Assembly (NCBI RefSeq): GCF_002260525.1
Contig: NZ_MRYI01000010.1
Location: forward strand, 1-64,000
DNA: 64,000 bases
From: Hahella sp. CCB-MM4
GTDB lineage: Bacteria; Pseudomonadota; Gammaproteobacteria; Pseudomonadales; Oleiphilaceae
Direction of reading: 5' to 3'
Positions 7,424 through 15,001 of this stretch are shown in pieces. The notes under the pieces are model-generated. The model had not been told where the DNA came from. It worked only from the letters and a program-made list of their open reading frames with translations, and ran no database searches. Both the position numbers and the translations under genes were made by a program. Every line of letters starts with the position of its first letter. Within the stretch, counting starts at the first letter, position 1.

Positions 7424-9406
7424 ATGAACTACTTCGTAACAGGTGGCACCGGTTTTATCGGGCGATTTTTGATTCCTAAACTCTTGGCTCGCGGCGGCAC
7501 CGTATACATGCTGGTCCGTGAGTCTTCATTGGAAAAGCTGGATATTATGAGAGTTGCATGGAATGCAAGCCCCGAGCAGGTGGTGGGCGTTGTCGGCGAC
7601 CTGGGGGAAAAACTGCTGGGAGTCAGCGAGAAAGACCAGGAAATGCTGAAAGGTAAGGTGGATCACTTTTTCCATCTGGCTGCGATATACGATATGAAAG
7701 CTTCTGCAGGCGAACAGGAAGTTGCCAATGTGGAAGGGACCAGGAGCGCGGTTCAACTGGCTGAGGCGATTCAGGCGAAGTGCTTTCAGCACGTCAGCTC
7801 GATTGCCGCAGCGGGCCTGTACCGTGGAATCTTCCGGGAAGACATGTTTGAAGAAGCGGAGAAACTGGACAATCCCTATCTGCGCACCAAGCATGAATCG
7901 GAAAAAGTTGTCCGCAAAGAATGCCAGGTTCCCTGGCGAGTGTACCGTCCTGGAATGGTGGTAGGCCACTCCAAGACAGGTGAAATGGACAAGATTGACG
8001 GTCCTTACTATTTCTTCAAACTGATTCAAAAATTACGCAACACACTACCTCAATGGGTGCCGACGATTGGTATCGAAGGTGGCCGGATCAATATCGTTCC
8101 GGTGGATTTTGTGGTCGATGCCATGGATCACATTGCTCATGCCGAGGGAGAGGATGGCAAATGTTTCCATCTGACCGACCCTGATCCGCAGAAAGTCGGC
8201 GAAGTCCTGAATACCTTTGCTGAAGCTGGGCATGCTCCACGTATGGCCATGCGGATCGATTCCCGTATGTTCGGGTTCATTCCGCCCATGATTCGCCAGG
8301 GGGTGGCCAAGTTGCCTCCAATTCAGCGGATGAAGCATGCGGTGATGAATGATCTTGGCATTCCCGACGAGGTCATGAGCTTCATTAATTACCCAACCAA
8401 GTTCGACAGTCGTGAGACTGAGCGTCTGCTGAAAGACACTGGTATAGAAGTGCCTCGTTTGCAGGACTATGCTCCGGCCATCTGGGATTACTGGGAACGT
8501 CATCTGGATCCTGATCTGTACAAGGATCGCACACTGAAAGGGGCTGTCGAAGGTCGCGTGTGTGTAGTTACCGGAGCGACATCAGGTATTGGCCTGGCCA
8601 CGGCGCAGTCTCTGGCGGAAGCCGGTGCGAAGGTTTGTATTGCCGCACGCACACAGGAGAAGCTGGATGAAGTTCGCAAAGAGCTGGAGCAGCTGGGTGG
8701 TGAGATTTATGCCTATCAGGTTGACGTTTCCAATATGGAAGACTGCGACCGTTTCGTGGCGGAAGTGTTGAAAGACCATGGCCATGTTGATGTTCTGGTA
8801 AATAATGCGGGACGGAGTATCCGCCGGTCCATTCATCTGGCGTTTGATCGCTTCCATGACTTTGAGCGCACCATGCAGTTGAACTACTTCGGCTCATTGC
8901 GTTTGATCATGGGCTTCGCGCCGGGAATGCTGGAGCGTCGTCGTGGACATGTGGTCAATATTTCGTCCATCGGAGTGTTGACCAATGCGCCAAGGTTCTC
9001 CGCATATGTGGCTTCAAAGGCGGCGTTAGATGCGTTTTCCCGTTGCGCAGCAGCAGAGTTCTCTGATCGAAATGTGACCTTTACCACGATCAACATGCCG
9101 CTGGTAAGAACACCGATGATCAGCCCGACCAAGATCTATGATTCAGTACCGACTCTGACTCCGGAGGAGGCCGCTGATCTCGTGGCCGAGGCGATCATCA
9201 ACCGGCCCAAGCGCATTGCCACTCGACTGGGTATCTTTGCCCAGGTGTTGCATGCTCTGGCGCCTAAGTTCGGTGAAATCGTCATGAATACGGGCTTCCG
9301 TATGTTCCCGGATTCTTCGGCCGCTGCCGGCGATAAGGATGAAAAGCCCAAAGTGTCTACTGAGCAGGTAGCTTTTGCTGCGCTAATGCGGGGTATTCAC
9401 TGGTAA
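7424..9406 (+). CDS. Fatty acyl-CoA / acyl-ACP reductase (fatty alcohol forming)
   Basis: This 660-residue protein closely resembles the Marinobacter FAR that reduces acyl-CoA or acyl-ACP through the aldehyde to the fatty alcohol with NADPH, feeding wax-ester storage. Two dehydrogenase halves are visible. The N-terminal extended SDR has TGGTGFIG at 6-13 and Y152-LRT-K156. The C-terminal classical SDR has TGATSGIG at about 383-390, NNAGRS, and Y528-VAS-K532. The segment GPYYFFKLIQK lies between them. Length equals the Marinobacter enzyme as I recall it. A good ribosome binding site (AGGATGGGG) precedes the ATG. No wax-ester synthase gene is adjacent. A terminator follows. Confidence 0.92.
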   Translation: MNYFVTGGTGFIGRFLIPKLLARGGTVYMLVRESSLEKLDIMRVAWNASPEQVVGVVGDLGEKLLGVSEKDQEMLKGKVDHFFHLAAIYDMKASAGEQEVANVEGTRSAVQLAEAIQAKCFQHVSSIAAAGLYRGIFREDMFEEAEKLDNPYLRTKHESEKVVRKECQVPWRVYRPGMVVGHSKTGEMDKIDGPYYFFKLIQKLRNTLPQWVPTIGIEGGRINIVPVDFVVDAMDHIAHAEGEDGKCFHLTDPDPQKVGEVLNTFAEAGHAPRMAMRIDSRMFGFIPPMIRQGVAKLPPIQRMKHAVMNDLGIPDEVMSFINYPTKFDSRETERLLKDTGIEVPRLQDYAPAIWDYWERHLDPDLYKDRTLKGAVEGRVCVVTGATSGIGLATAQSLAEAGAKVCIAARTQEKLDEVRKELEQLGGEIYAYQVDVSNMEDCDRFVAEVLKDHGHVDVLVNNAGRSIRRSIHLAFDRFHDFERTMQLNYFGSLRLIMGFAPGMLERRRGHVVNISSIGVLTNAPRFSAYVASKAALDAFSRCAAAEFSDRNVTFTTINMPLVRTPMISPTKIYDSVPTLTPEEAADLVAEAIINRPKRIATRLGIFAQVLHALAPKFGEIVMNTGFRMFPDSSAAAGDKDEKPKVSTEQVAFAALMRGIHW

Positions 9407-9428
9407 TTTGTCGTTAATTGACAAAGAA

Positions 9429-9458
9429 AGCCTCGTGGATTCCACGGGGCTTTTTTTT
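9429..9458 (+). terminator. Rho-independent terminator after the acyl-CoA reductase gene
   Basis: AGCCTCGTGG-ATT-CCACGGGGCT forms a 10-bp stem with one wobble pair, followed by eight T residues. Confidence 0.9.
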
Positions 9459-9884
9459 ATGTCATTTATATGGCTTAGGTTGAATATTAGTCCATGAAAG
9501 AATGGTGGCAGGCAGTTCAAGGGGATGTATGTGTGATCAAATAACGGTCACTATGAGCGATAGTGGAGCGCTATTTTTCTCATTAAGAATTTAAATAAGA
9601 ATATCGTAGTCAATAGGTTTTTCAGAGGCTATGATAGCGGAACTTTTTCATTGTCTGCCTCGTTCTGAATAGAACCAATCTGCTGGCAGGCATGCTCTTT
9701 TCGATGTTTTGTCAGGTTAATTCACCTTATCAACAATAATCCTGGTTTGATATTACCCGGCTCTGATGGCTTTGGCCGCAGGGCGTTCTGGTAATAGGTT
9801 TGTTGTTGGCTGAAACCGGCAAAGCGGAGATTTTTACACGATAACCTGATACTCACGATAATCTGATATTAAGGAGAAATTGTA
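9459..9884. other. 426-bp upstream region of the peroxiredoxin gene
   Basis: No ORF. Contains one OxyR-like ATAG-N7-CTAT element (9560-9574) and a GCTAT-G-ATAGC palindrome near 9628-9638. The long leader suggests regulated expression. Confidence 0.45.
9560..9574. promoter_or_regulatory. OxyR-like half site upstream of the peroxiredoxin gene
   Basis: ATAGTGGAGCGCTAT matches the outer bases of the OxyR half-site (ATAG-N7-CTAT). The inner T and A are not conserved, and the expected second half seven bases downstream is poor. It lies about 310 bp before the peroxiredoxin start, so the assignment is tentative. Confidence 0.25.
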
Positions 9885-10487
9885 ATGGGTGTTTTAGTTG
9901 GAAAACCTGCTCCAGACTTTGACGTACCTGCAGTTTTGGCTGACGGCCAAATCGTAGACAACTACAAGCTGTCTGAGAACATCAAAGGTAAATACGCCAT
10001 CGTATTTTTCTACCCTCTGGACTTCACTTTCGTATGTCCTTCCGAGCTGATTGCTCTGGACAAGCGTATTCCTCAATTCAAAGAGCGTGGTGTAGAGGTT
10101 ATCGGTGTATCCATCGACTCTCACTTCACTCACAACGCATGGCGTAACACTTCTGTAGATAAAGGTGGTATCGGTGCTGTGAACTATGTTCTGGCGGCTG
10201 ATATGAACCACGACATCTGCAAAGCTTACGATGTTGAGTCTGAAGGCGGTGTTGCTTTCCGTGGTGCGTTCCTGATCGACAACAACGGTGTTGTTCGTTC
10301 ACAAATCGTTAACGATCTGCCTTTGGGTCGCAACATTGACGAACTGGTTCGTCTGGTTGACGCTCTGCAGTTCCACGAAGAGCACGGCGAAGTATGTCCT
10401 GCAGGCTGGAAGAAAGGCGACAAAGGTATGGACGCTTCTCCTGAAGGTGTTGCTGCATACCTGTCACAAAACGCTGAAGCTCTGTAA
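9885..10487 (+). CDS. Typical 2-Cys peroxiredoxin (AhpC/Prx1 family)
   Basis: A 200-residue thiol peroxidase that reduces hydrogen peroxide and organic hydroperoxides. The catalytic block P44-xxx-T48-xx-C51 (FTFVCPSE) contains the peroxidatic cysteine, and C171 in EVCPAGW is the resolving cysteine, so it is a typical 2-Cys enzyme. AAGGAGA eight bases before the ATG is a near-ideal ribosome binding site. Codon use is strongly biased towards preferred codons compared with neighbours, suggesting very high expression. A strong terminator follows, so it is a single-gene unit. The reductant is not encoded nearby. The position beside rnt matches Pseudomonas. Confidence 0.93.
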   Translation: MGVLVGKPAPDFDVPAVLADGQIVDNYKLSENIKGKYAIVFFYPLDFTFVCPSELIALDKRIPQFKERGVEVIGVSIDSHFTHNAWRNTSVDKGGIGAVNYVLAADMNHDICKAYDVESEGGVAFRGAFLIDNNGVVRSQIVNDLPLGRNIDELVRLVDALQFHEEHGEVCPAGWKKGDKGMDASPEGVAAYLSQNAEAL

Positions 10488-10505
10488 TAGGCTTCGACCA
10501 GCGTT

Positions 10506-10535
10506 AAAAAAGGCCGCAAATTGCGGCCTTTTTTG
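10506..10535. terminator. Strong terminator after the peroxiredoxin gene
   Basis: AAAAAGGCCGCAA-TTGCGGCCTTTTTT is a 9-bp GC-rich stem (AGGCCGCAA/TTGCGGCCT) flanked by A and T runs, usable in both directions between the convergent peroxiredoxin and rnt genes. Confidence 0.9.
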
Positions 10536-10578
10536 TATTTGAAATTTCAATGCAGTGCGGTTGGTTCCACGACAGAGC

Positions 10579-11286
10579 TTAGGCATTTTCCTCGTTGTCT
10601 GTCGTCCAGCCTCCCATCTCTTTCCAGCTATTGACGATTCCGCAAAACAGTTCGGCGGTTTTTACCGTGTCATATTCAGCGGAATGAGCCTCTTTGTTAT
10701 CAAAGGATATGCCTGCCAGCTGACATGCCCGGGAGAGCACAGTATGCCCATAGGCAAGAGCGGCCAGAGTGGCGGTATCAAAAGTGGAAAACGGATGGAA
10801 AGGATTGCGTTTGATGTCCGCGCGTTCCGCCGCTGCAAACATAAAGGAATGGTCAAACGTGGCATTGTGGCCGACCAGTATGGCGCGATTGCAACCATGG
10901 GACTTTATGGATTTGCGAATAGGGCGGAACATCTCAGTGAGTGCATCTTTCTCGGACTTTGCATCACGTAGGGGATTGAATGGATCTATCCCGGTGAATT
11001 CCAATGCTGCAGCTTCAATATTGGCTCCCTCAAAGGGCTCAATGTTGAAACTGATGGGGTCTTCGGGATACAGGAATCCCTGTTCGTCCATATTGATGAT
11101 AACCGCAGAAATTTCCAGCAGAGCATCCGTTTTGGCATTAAAGCCGGCAGTCTCAACGTCCACCACAACGGGTAAGAAACCTCTGAATCGCAAGGCTAAA
11201 GGGGATTTGGGTTGGTTTTGTGTTTCTGACACTTGATTTCCGGTAATCGTCGTAAGAAGAAATTGTGTACCTTGAGCGTGGGCCAT
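10579..11286 (-). CDS. rnt: Ribonuclease T
   Basis: A 235-residue DEDDh exoribonuclease that trims the 3' ends of tRNA (CCA turnover) and matures 5S and 23S rRNA. Catalytic residues are visible: D43 and E45 in VVDVETAG, D145 in [10 protein letters not shown]201 and D206 in HSAEYD. Basic patches that bind RNA in the E. coli protein are partly conserved. The N-terminus is about 20 residues longer than in E. coli, so translation may begin later than the ATG at 11286; no ribosome binding site decides it. Downstream of pyrC on the same strand, 55 bp away, as in Pseudomonas. Confidence 0.93.
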   Translation of the reverse strand: MAHAQGTQFLLTTITGNQVSETQNQPKSPLALRFRGFLPVVVDVETAGFNAKTDALLEISAVIINMDEQGFLYPEDPISFNIEPFEGANIEAAALEFTGIDPFNPLRDAKSEKDALTEMFRPIRKSIKSHGCNRAILVGHNATFDHSFMFAAAERADIKRNPFHPFSTFDTATLAALAYGHTVLSRACQLAGISFDNKEAHSAEYDTVKTAELFCGIVNSWKEMGGWTTDNEENA

Positions 11287-11341
11287 TGTAAGGGCCTAGC
11301 GCCCAAGGTGCCAGGGTCTGTATAGTCAGTCTCTGTCAGGT

Positions 11342-12382
11342 CTATAGAAGCTCGGCTTTCCAGTGGATGGATTCGCCGGCTCCAAAGGGGATAATTTTGC
11401 TGTCAGCCAGCGGCATGTAGGCTGGTATCTCCCAATTCGTGCGATGCAGGCGAATTTTACCGGAATTGATTGGTAATCCGTAAAAGGTCGGACCATGGTG
11501 GCTGGCAAACCCTTCCAGTTTATCCAACGCACCGAGCTCTTCGAAGGCTTTGGCATAAAGTTCAATCGCTGCTGGTGCTGTAAAGCAGCCAGCACATCCA
11601 CAGGCGGCTTCTTTTTTCTCTTGAGGATGGGGAGCGGAGTCGGTGCCCAGGAAAAATTTCTGACTTCCCGATACGACAGCATCCTGCAGCGCCTGCTGAT
11701 GACTGGCCCGTTTGAGTATTGGCAGGCAATAAAAGTGAGGGCGAATGCCGCCGACCAGCATATGGTTGCGGTTATACAGCAGGTGGTGTGCGGTGATGGT
11801 TGCCCCGACATGGTCTCCGGCATTTTTAACAAACTCGACGGCGTCTCCAGTCGTTATGTGTTCAAGGACAATCCTTAAATTTGGGAAGCGTTGGGTAAGC
11901 GGTAAAAGTACTTCGTCCAGAAAGCGTTTCTCCCGGTCGAATATGTCGACTTCGTTATGTACGACTTCGCCGTGAATCAGTAGCGGCATTCCCACTTCCG
12001 ACATTTTCTCCAGAGTCGGATAGACCGCAGTAATATCAGTAACACCCGCATCTGAATTGGTTGTTGCTCCAGCCGGATAAAGTTTGCAGCCATGAATCAG
12101 GCCGCTGTCACTGGCTGATTGAATGTCCTGCGGAGAAGTCTTGTTGGTCAGATACAGAGTCATCAGCGGGTCGAAGTTATTTCCATCGGGTACATGCTGA
12201 ATGATACGCTCCCGATAGGATGCGGCCTGCTCTGTCGTGGTGACCGGTGGCACCAGATTGGGCATGATAATGGCCCGACGAAATATTCTGGCAGTTGCTG
12301 GAACAGTGGTCGCCAGGGATTGTCCGTCCCGAAGATGGAGATGCCAGTCGTCTGGCTGAGTAATGTCTATATAGTCGGTCAT
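11342..12382 (-). CDS. pyrC: Dihydroorotase (class II, PyrC type)
   Basis: A 346-residue zinc amidohydrolase that cyclises carbamoyl aspartate to dihydroorotate in pyrimidine synthesis. The metal-binding H14-x-H16 lies in [10 protein letters not shown] right after the start. The carbamylated-lysine segment ([15 protein letters not shown]) and later histidines (LIHGE, LEHITT) follow. I placed the start at the ATG at 12380-12382 because all homologues begin at this point; an in-frame frame extends 50 codons further but has no family similarity. Probably co-transcribed with rnt. Pairs functionally with pyrF and pyrD elsewhere in the window. Confidence 0.94.
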   Translation of the reverse strand: MTDYIDITQPDDWHLHLRDGQSLATTVPATARIFRRAIIMPNLVPPVTTTEQAASYRERIIQHVPDGNNFDPLMTLYLTNKTSPQDIQSASDSGLIHGCKLYPAGATTNSDAGVTDITAVYPTLEKMSEVGMPLLIHGEVVHNEVDIFDREKRFLDEVLLPLTQRFPNLRIVLEHITTGDAVEFVKNAGDHVGATITAHHLLYNRNHMLVGGIRPHFYCLPILKRASHQQALQDAVVSGSQKFFLGTDSAPHPQEKKEAACGCAGCFTAPAAIELYAKAFEELGALDKLEGFASHHGPTFYGLPINSGKIRLHRTNWEIPAYMPLADSKIIPFGAGESIHWKAELL

Positions 12383-12653
12383 GAAAGGCCTATCCGGAAG
12401 TGAAACTGTCTGGGCATTCAATAAGGGGCACGAGTATACCAGATTGTGAGCTGCTTCGATCAGGTTCGTGTTATTGGAGGGCGATTGGTTGGGAATATCA
12501 CCGAATGGACTCTCCATGTTTACGTAATGCATAGAAAAATTAATATAAGTAGACAGAAAAATAATAAAGAAATTACTCCGTCGGCCGATAACCTTTCAGG
12601 TGCAGTGGAAAGCGTTTGTTATCAGCATGTTAAGCAGAGTCCGGTTTTACAGG

Positions 12654-13583
12654 ATGCCTTCCAGAAAAATTTATTTGCCAGCTCTGGTATTCAGTCTGGC
12701 GATGTATGCTGCTGGGTGGGCTCAGGCAACAATGACCTTTTCGGCGGGCATTGAGCAGAGTCAGTGGTATTTATCCTCGTCGATTTTTGAATGCTCATTG
12801 ACCCATAATATTCCTCGCTATGGTCGAGCCGTCTTTTTTCACGAAGCGGGAGAGCCCTTGAAGTTCTATCTCTCTACCGCTCGTAATCCTATGCGCAAGG
12901 GGCAGGCTGCCCTGGTGCTCGAGGCTCCGGGTTGGCGTCCTGGATCTATGGTGACTGATCTTGGCTATGTGGCCGTAGCGGAGCAAACCCAACCGATCAC
13001 TATAGGGCAATCCAAGGCCTCACAGATGATGGACAGCCTGCTACAGGGAATGATGCCGACTTTTACCAGAAAGGCGCGTTTTGGCAACGAAACGGTCAGG
13101 GTAGAGGTGTCATCAATCAATTTCAGTCAATTCTATGAAGATTATCTGACCTGTGTGGCCGCGCTGTTGCCGGTGAACTTCCGTCAGGTTGAGCGGACAG
13201 CGGTTTTCTTCAGGGTGGATGAAGCCACTTTGTCAGAAGCGGACAGCCAGGCGCTGGATCAGGTTATTCTCTACGTTAAAGCCGACCCGTCTGTGACGGC
13301 CGTATTTGTGGACGGACACACGGACGTCACTGGTCGCAGAATATATAACCGCAGATTATCGAAAGACCGCGCAGAAGCTGTAACCAGCTATCTAATCGCT
13401 AATGGTTTATCACCGGATATGATTACCACGCGCTATCATGGCGAGCGTTACCCGGTCGTTGATAACCGTAAACCGGAGAGTCTTGCCCGCAATCGTCGTA
13501 CTACTGTTCGTCTTGAGCGCGGCACCAAGCCTCCGAAGGTGGATGACTCGGTGTTGGACATCACTGAAGAGGGTAGCTTTTAG
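12654..13583 (+). CDS. motY: MotY-like flagellar T-ring protein with OmpA C-terminal domain
   Basis: Residues 1-25 form a signal peptide (positively charged start, hydrophobic core, AQA cleavage). An N-terminal domain of MotY type begins FSAGIEQSQWYLS. A peptidoglycan-binding OmpA domain follows at about 185-300, with VDGHTDVTG and NRRLSKDRAEAV. In Vibrio and Pseudomonas MotY anchors the stator around the flagellar basal body. The gene order rnt - pyrC - motY - argG equals that of Pseudomonas. The frame stays open upstream to a GTG at 12600 and another ATG at 12627. I favour 12654 because it gives a normal signal peptide; no ribosome binding site is convincing. Its terminator lies inside the argG leader. 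Confidence 0.82.
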   Translation: MPSRKIYLPALVFSLAMYAAGWAQATMTFSAGIEQSQWYLSSSIFECSLTHNIPRYGRAVFFHEAGEPLKFYLSTARNPMRKGQAALVLEAPGWRPGSMVTDLGYVAVAEQTQPITIGQSKASQMMDSLLQGMMPTFTRKARFGNETVRVEVSSINFSQFYEDYLTCVAALLPVNFRQVERTAVFFRVDEATLSEADSQALDQVILYVKADPSVTAVFVDGHTDVTGRRIYNRRLSKDRAEAVTSYLIANGLSPDMITTRYHGERYPVVDNRKPESLARNRRTTVRLERGTKPPKVDDSVLDITEEGSF

Positions 13584-13670
13584 ATCTGGGTATGGGTGTT
13601 GCCATCATTTGATTGCTGAAGATGAAAGGGGATTGCTTAATCAGGCTTCGCCCCTAGTCGAATAACAGGT

Positions 13671-13700
13671 AAGGCGCTAAAATGGGCGCCTTTTCTTTTT
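13671..13700 (+). terminator. Terminator between motY and argG
   Basis: AAGGCGC-N8-GCGCCTT followed by TTCTTTTT. It sits just upstream of the argG ribosome binding site, separating the two transcription units unless read through. The loop contains a spurious ATG (13682) that is in frame with argG. Confidence 0.8.
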
Positions 13701-13714
13701 GTGGGAGCTATCAA

Positions 13715-14929
13715 ATGTCAGAGGTTAAAAAGGTTGTGCTTGCCTACTCGGGTGGGTTGGACACATCTGTAATCGCAAAATGGCTGCAGGAAACCTATCA
13801 GTGTGAGGTGGTGACCTTTACTGCCGATATCGGTCAGGGCGAAGAAGTTGAGCCCGCCCGCGCCAAGGCTGAAGCACTGGGTATCAAGCAGATTTATATT
13901 GATGACCTGCGCGAAGAATTTGCTCGTGACTTTGTATTCCCCATGTTCCGTGCCAACACCATCTATGAAGGTGAATACCTTCTGGGCACTTCCATTGCTC
14001 GTCCTCTGATTGCCAAGCGCCTGATTGAAATTGCCAATGAAACCGGGGCGGATGCGATATCACACGGTGCGACCGGTAAGGGTAATGATCAGGTACGTTT
14101 TGAGTTGGGTGCCTACGCGTTGAAACCCGGTATCAAGGTGATTGCTCCATGGCGCGAGTGGGATCTGACGTCCCGTGAAAAGCTGATGGCCTACTGCGAT
14201 ACTCACGGTATCCACGTTGAGAAGAAAAAAGGCAAGTCACCATATTCGATGGATGCCAACCTGCTACACATTTCCTATGAAGGTGATCTGCTTGAAGATC
14301 CATGGGCTGAGCCGGAAGAAGATATGTGGCGCTGGACAGTTTCGCCTGAAGCTGCACCAGATAAGGCAACCTATATTGAGTTGACCTATCGCAAAGGCGA
14401 TATCGTGGCCATCGACGGCCAGGATATGGCGCCTCACACAGTTATTGAAGCCCTGAACAAAATTGCGGGAGAGAACGGTATCGGGCGCTTGGATATCGTT
14501 GAGAACCGCTATGTGGGTATGAAATCCCGCGGCTGCTATGAAACTCCTGCCGGCACCATCATGATGCGTGCTCACCGCGCCATTGAATCCATTACACTGG
14601 ACAAAGAACTGGCCCACCTGAAAGATAGCCTGATGCCTAAATACGCAGAGCTGATCTACAACGGTTACTGGTGGTCACCGGAGCGTCTGGCACTGCAGAA
14701 GCTGATTGATGAATCCCAGGAGCACGTAAACGGCGTGATTCGTGTGAAGTTGTATAAAGGCAATGTCACTGTGGTTGGCCGTAAATCAGACGAAAGCCTG
14801 TTCGATGATCGTATCGCCACCTTTGAAGATGACGGCGGTGTTTACAATCAACGTGATGCAGAAGGCTTTATCAAGCTGAATGCATTGAGACTGCGTATTG
14901 CGGCGGACAAAGGCCGGAATATGAAATGA
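13715..14929 (+). CDS. argG: Argininosuccinate synthase
   Basis: A 404-residue enzyme joining citrulline and aspartate with ATP in arginine synthesis. The N-type ATP pyrophosphatase P-loop [12 protein letters not shown] is at about 5-16. The citrulline/aspartate binding segments ([23 protein letters not shown]) follow. I chose the ATG at 13715: GGGAG precedes it by seven bases, and the alternative ATG at 13682 lies in the loop of the motY terminator. Type 1 length. Followed by a strong terminator shared with the convergent lipase gene. Confidence 0.96.
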   Translation: MSEVKKVVLAYSGGLDTSVIAKWLQETYQCEVVTFTADIGQGEEVEPARAKAEALGIKQIYIDDLREEFARDFVFPMFRANTIYEGEYLLGTSIARPLIAKRLIEIANETGADAISHGATGKGNDQVRFELGAYALKPGIKVIAPWREWDLTSREKLMAYCDTHGIHVEKKKGKSPYSMDANLLHISYEGDLLEDPWAEPEEDMWRWTVSPEAAPDKATYIELTYRKGDIVAIDGQDMAPHTVIEALNKIAGENGIGRLDIVENRYVGMKSRGCYETPAGTIMMRAHRAIESITLDKELAHLKDSLMPKYAELIYNGYWWSPERLALQKLIDESQEHVNGVIRVKLYKGNVTVVGRKSDESLFDDRIATFEDDGGVYNQRDAEGFIKLNALRLRIAADKGRNMK

Positions 14930-14954
14930 TTGCTGCTTGAATAGCAGAAAAAAG

Positions 14955-14979
14955 AAAGCCCGCAACTGCGGGCTTTTTT
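14955..14979. terminator. Terminator after argG
   Basis: AAGCCCGCA-AC-TGCGGGCTTTTTT gives a 9-bp GC-rich stem with a T run on the argG strand and a matching A run for the opposite strand. Confidence 0.9.
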
Positions 14980-15001
14980 GTGGTTTCCTGCCAGAGACTG
15001 T

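Noticed and set aside
12383-12532. 50-codon N-terminal extension of the pyrC frame
   Set aside because: Residues before [10 protein letters not shown] have no family similarity and the family starts exactly at the ATG at 12382.
13682-13714. Upstream in-frame ATG of argG
   Set aside because: It lies in the loop of the motY terminator and has no ribosome binding site; the ATG at 13715 does.
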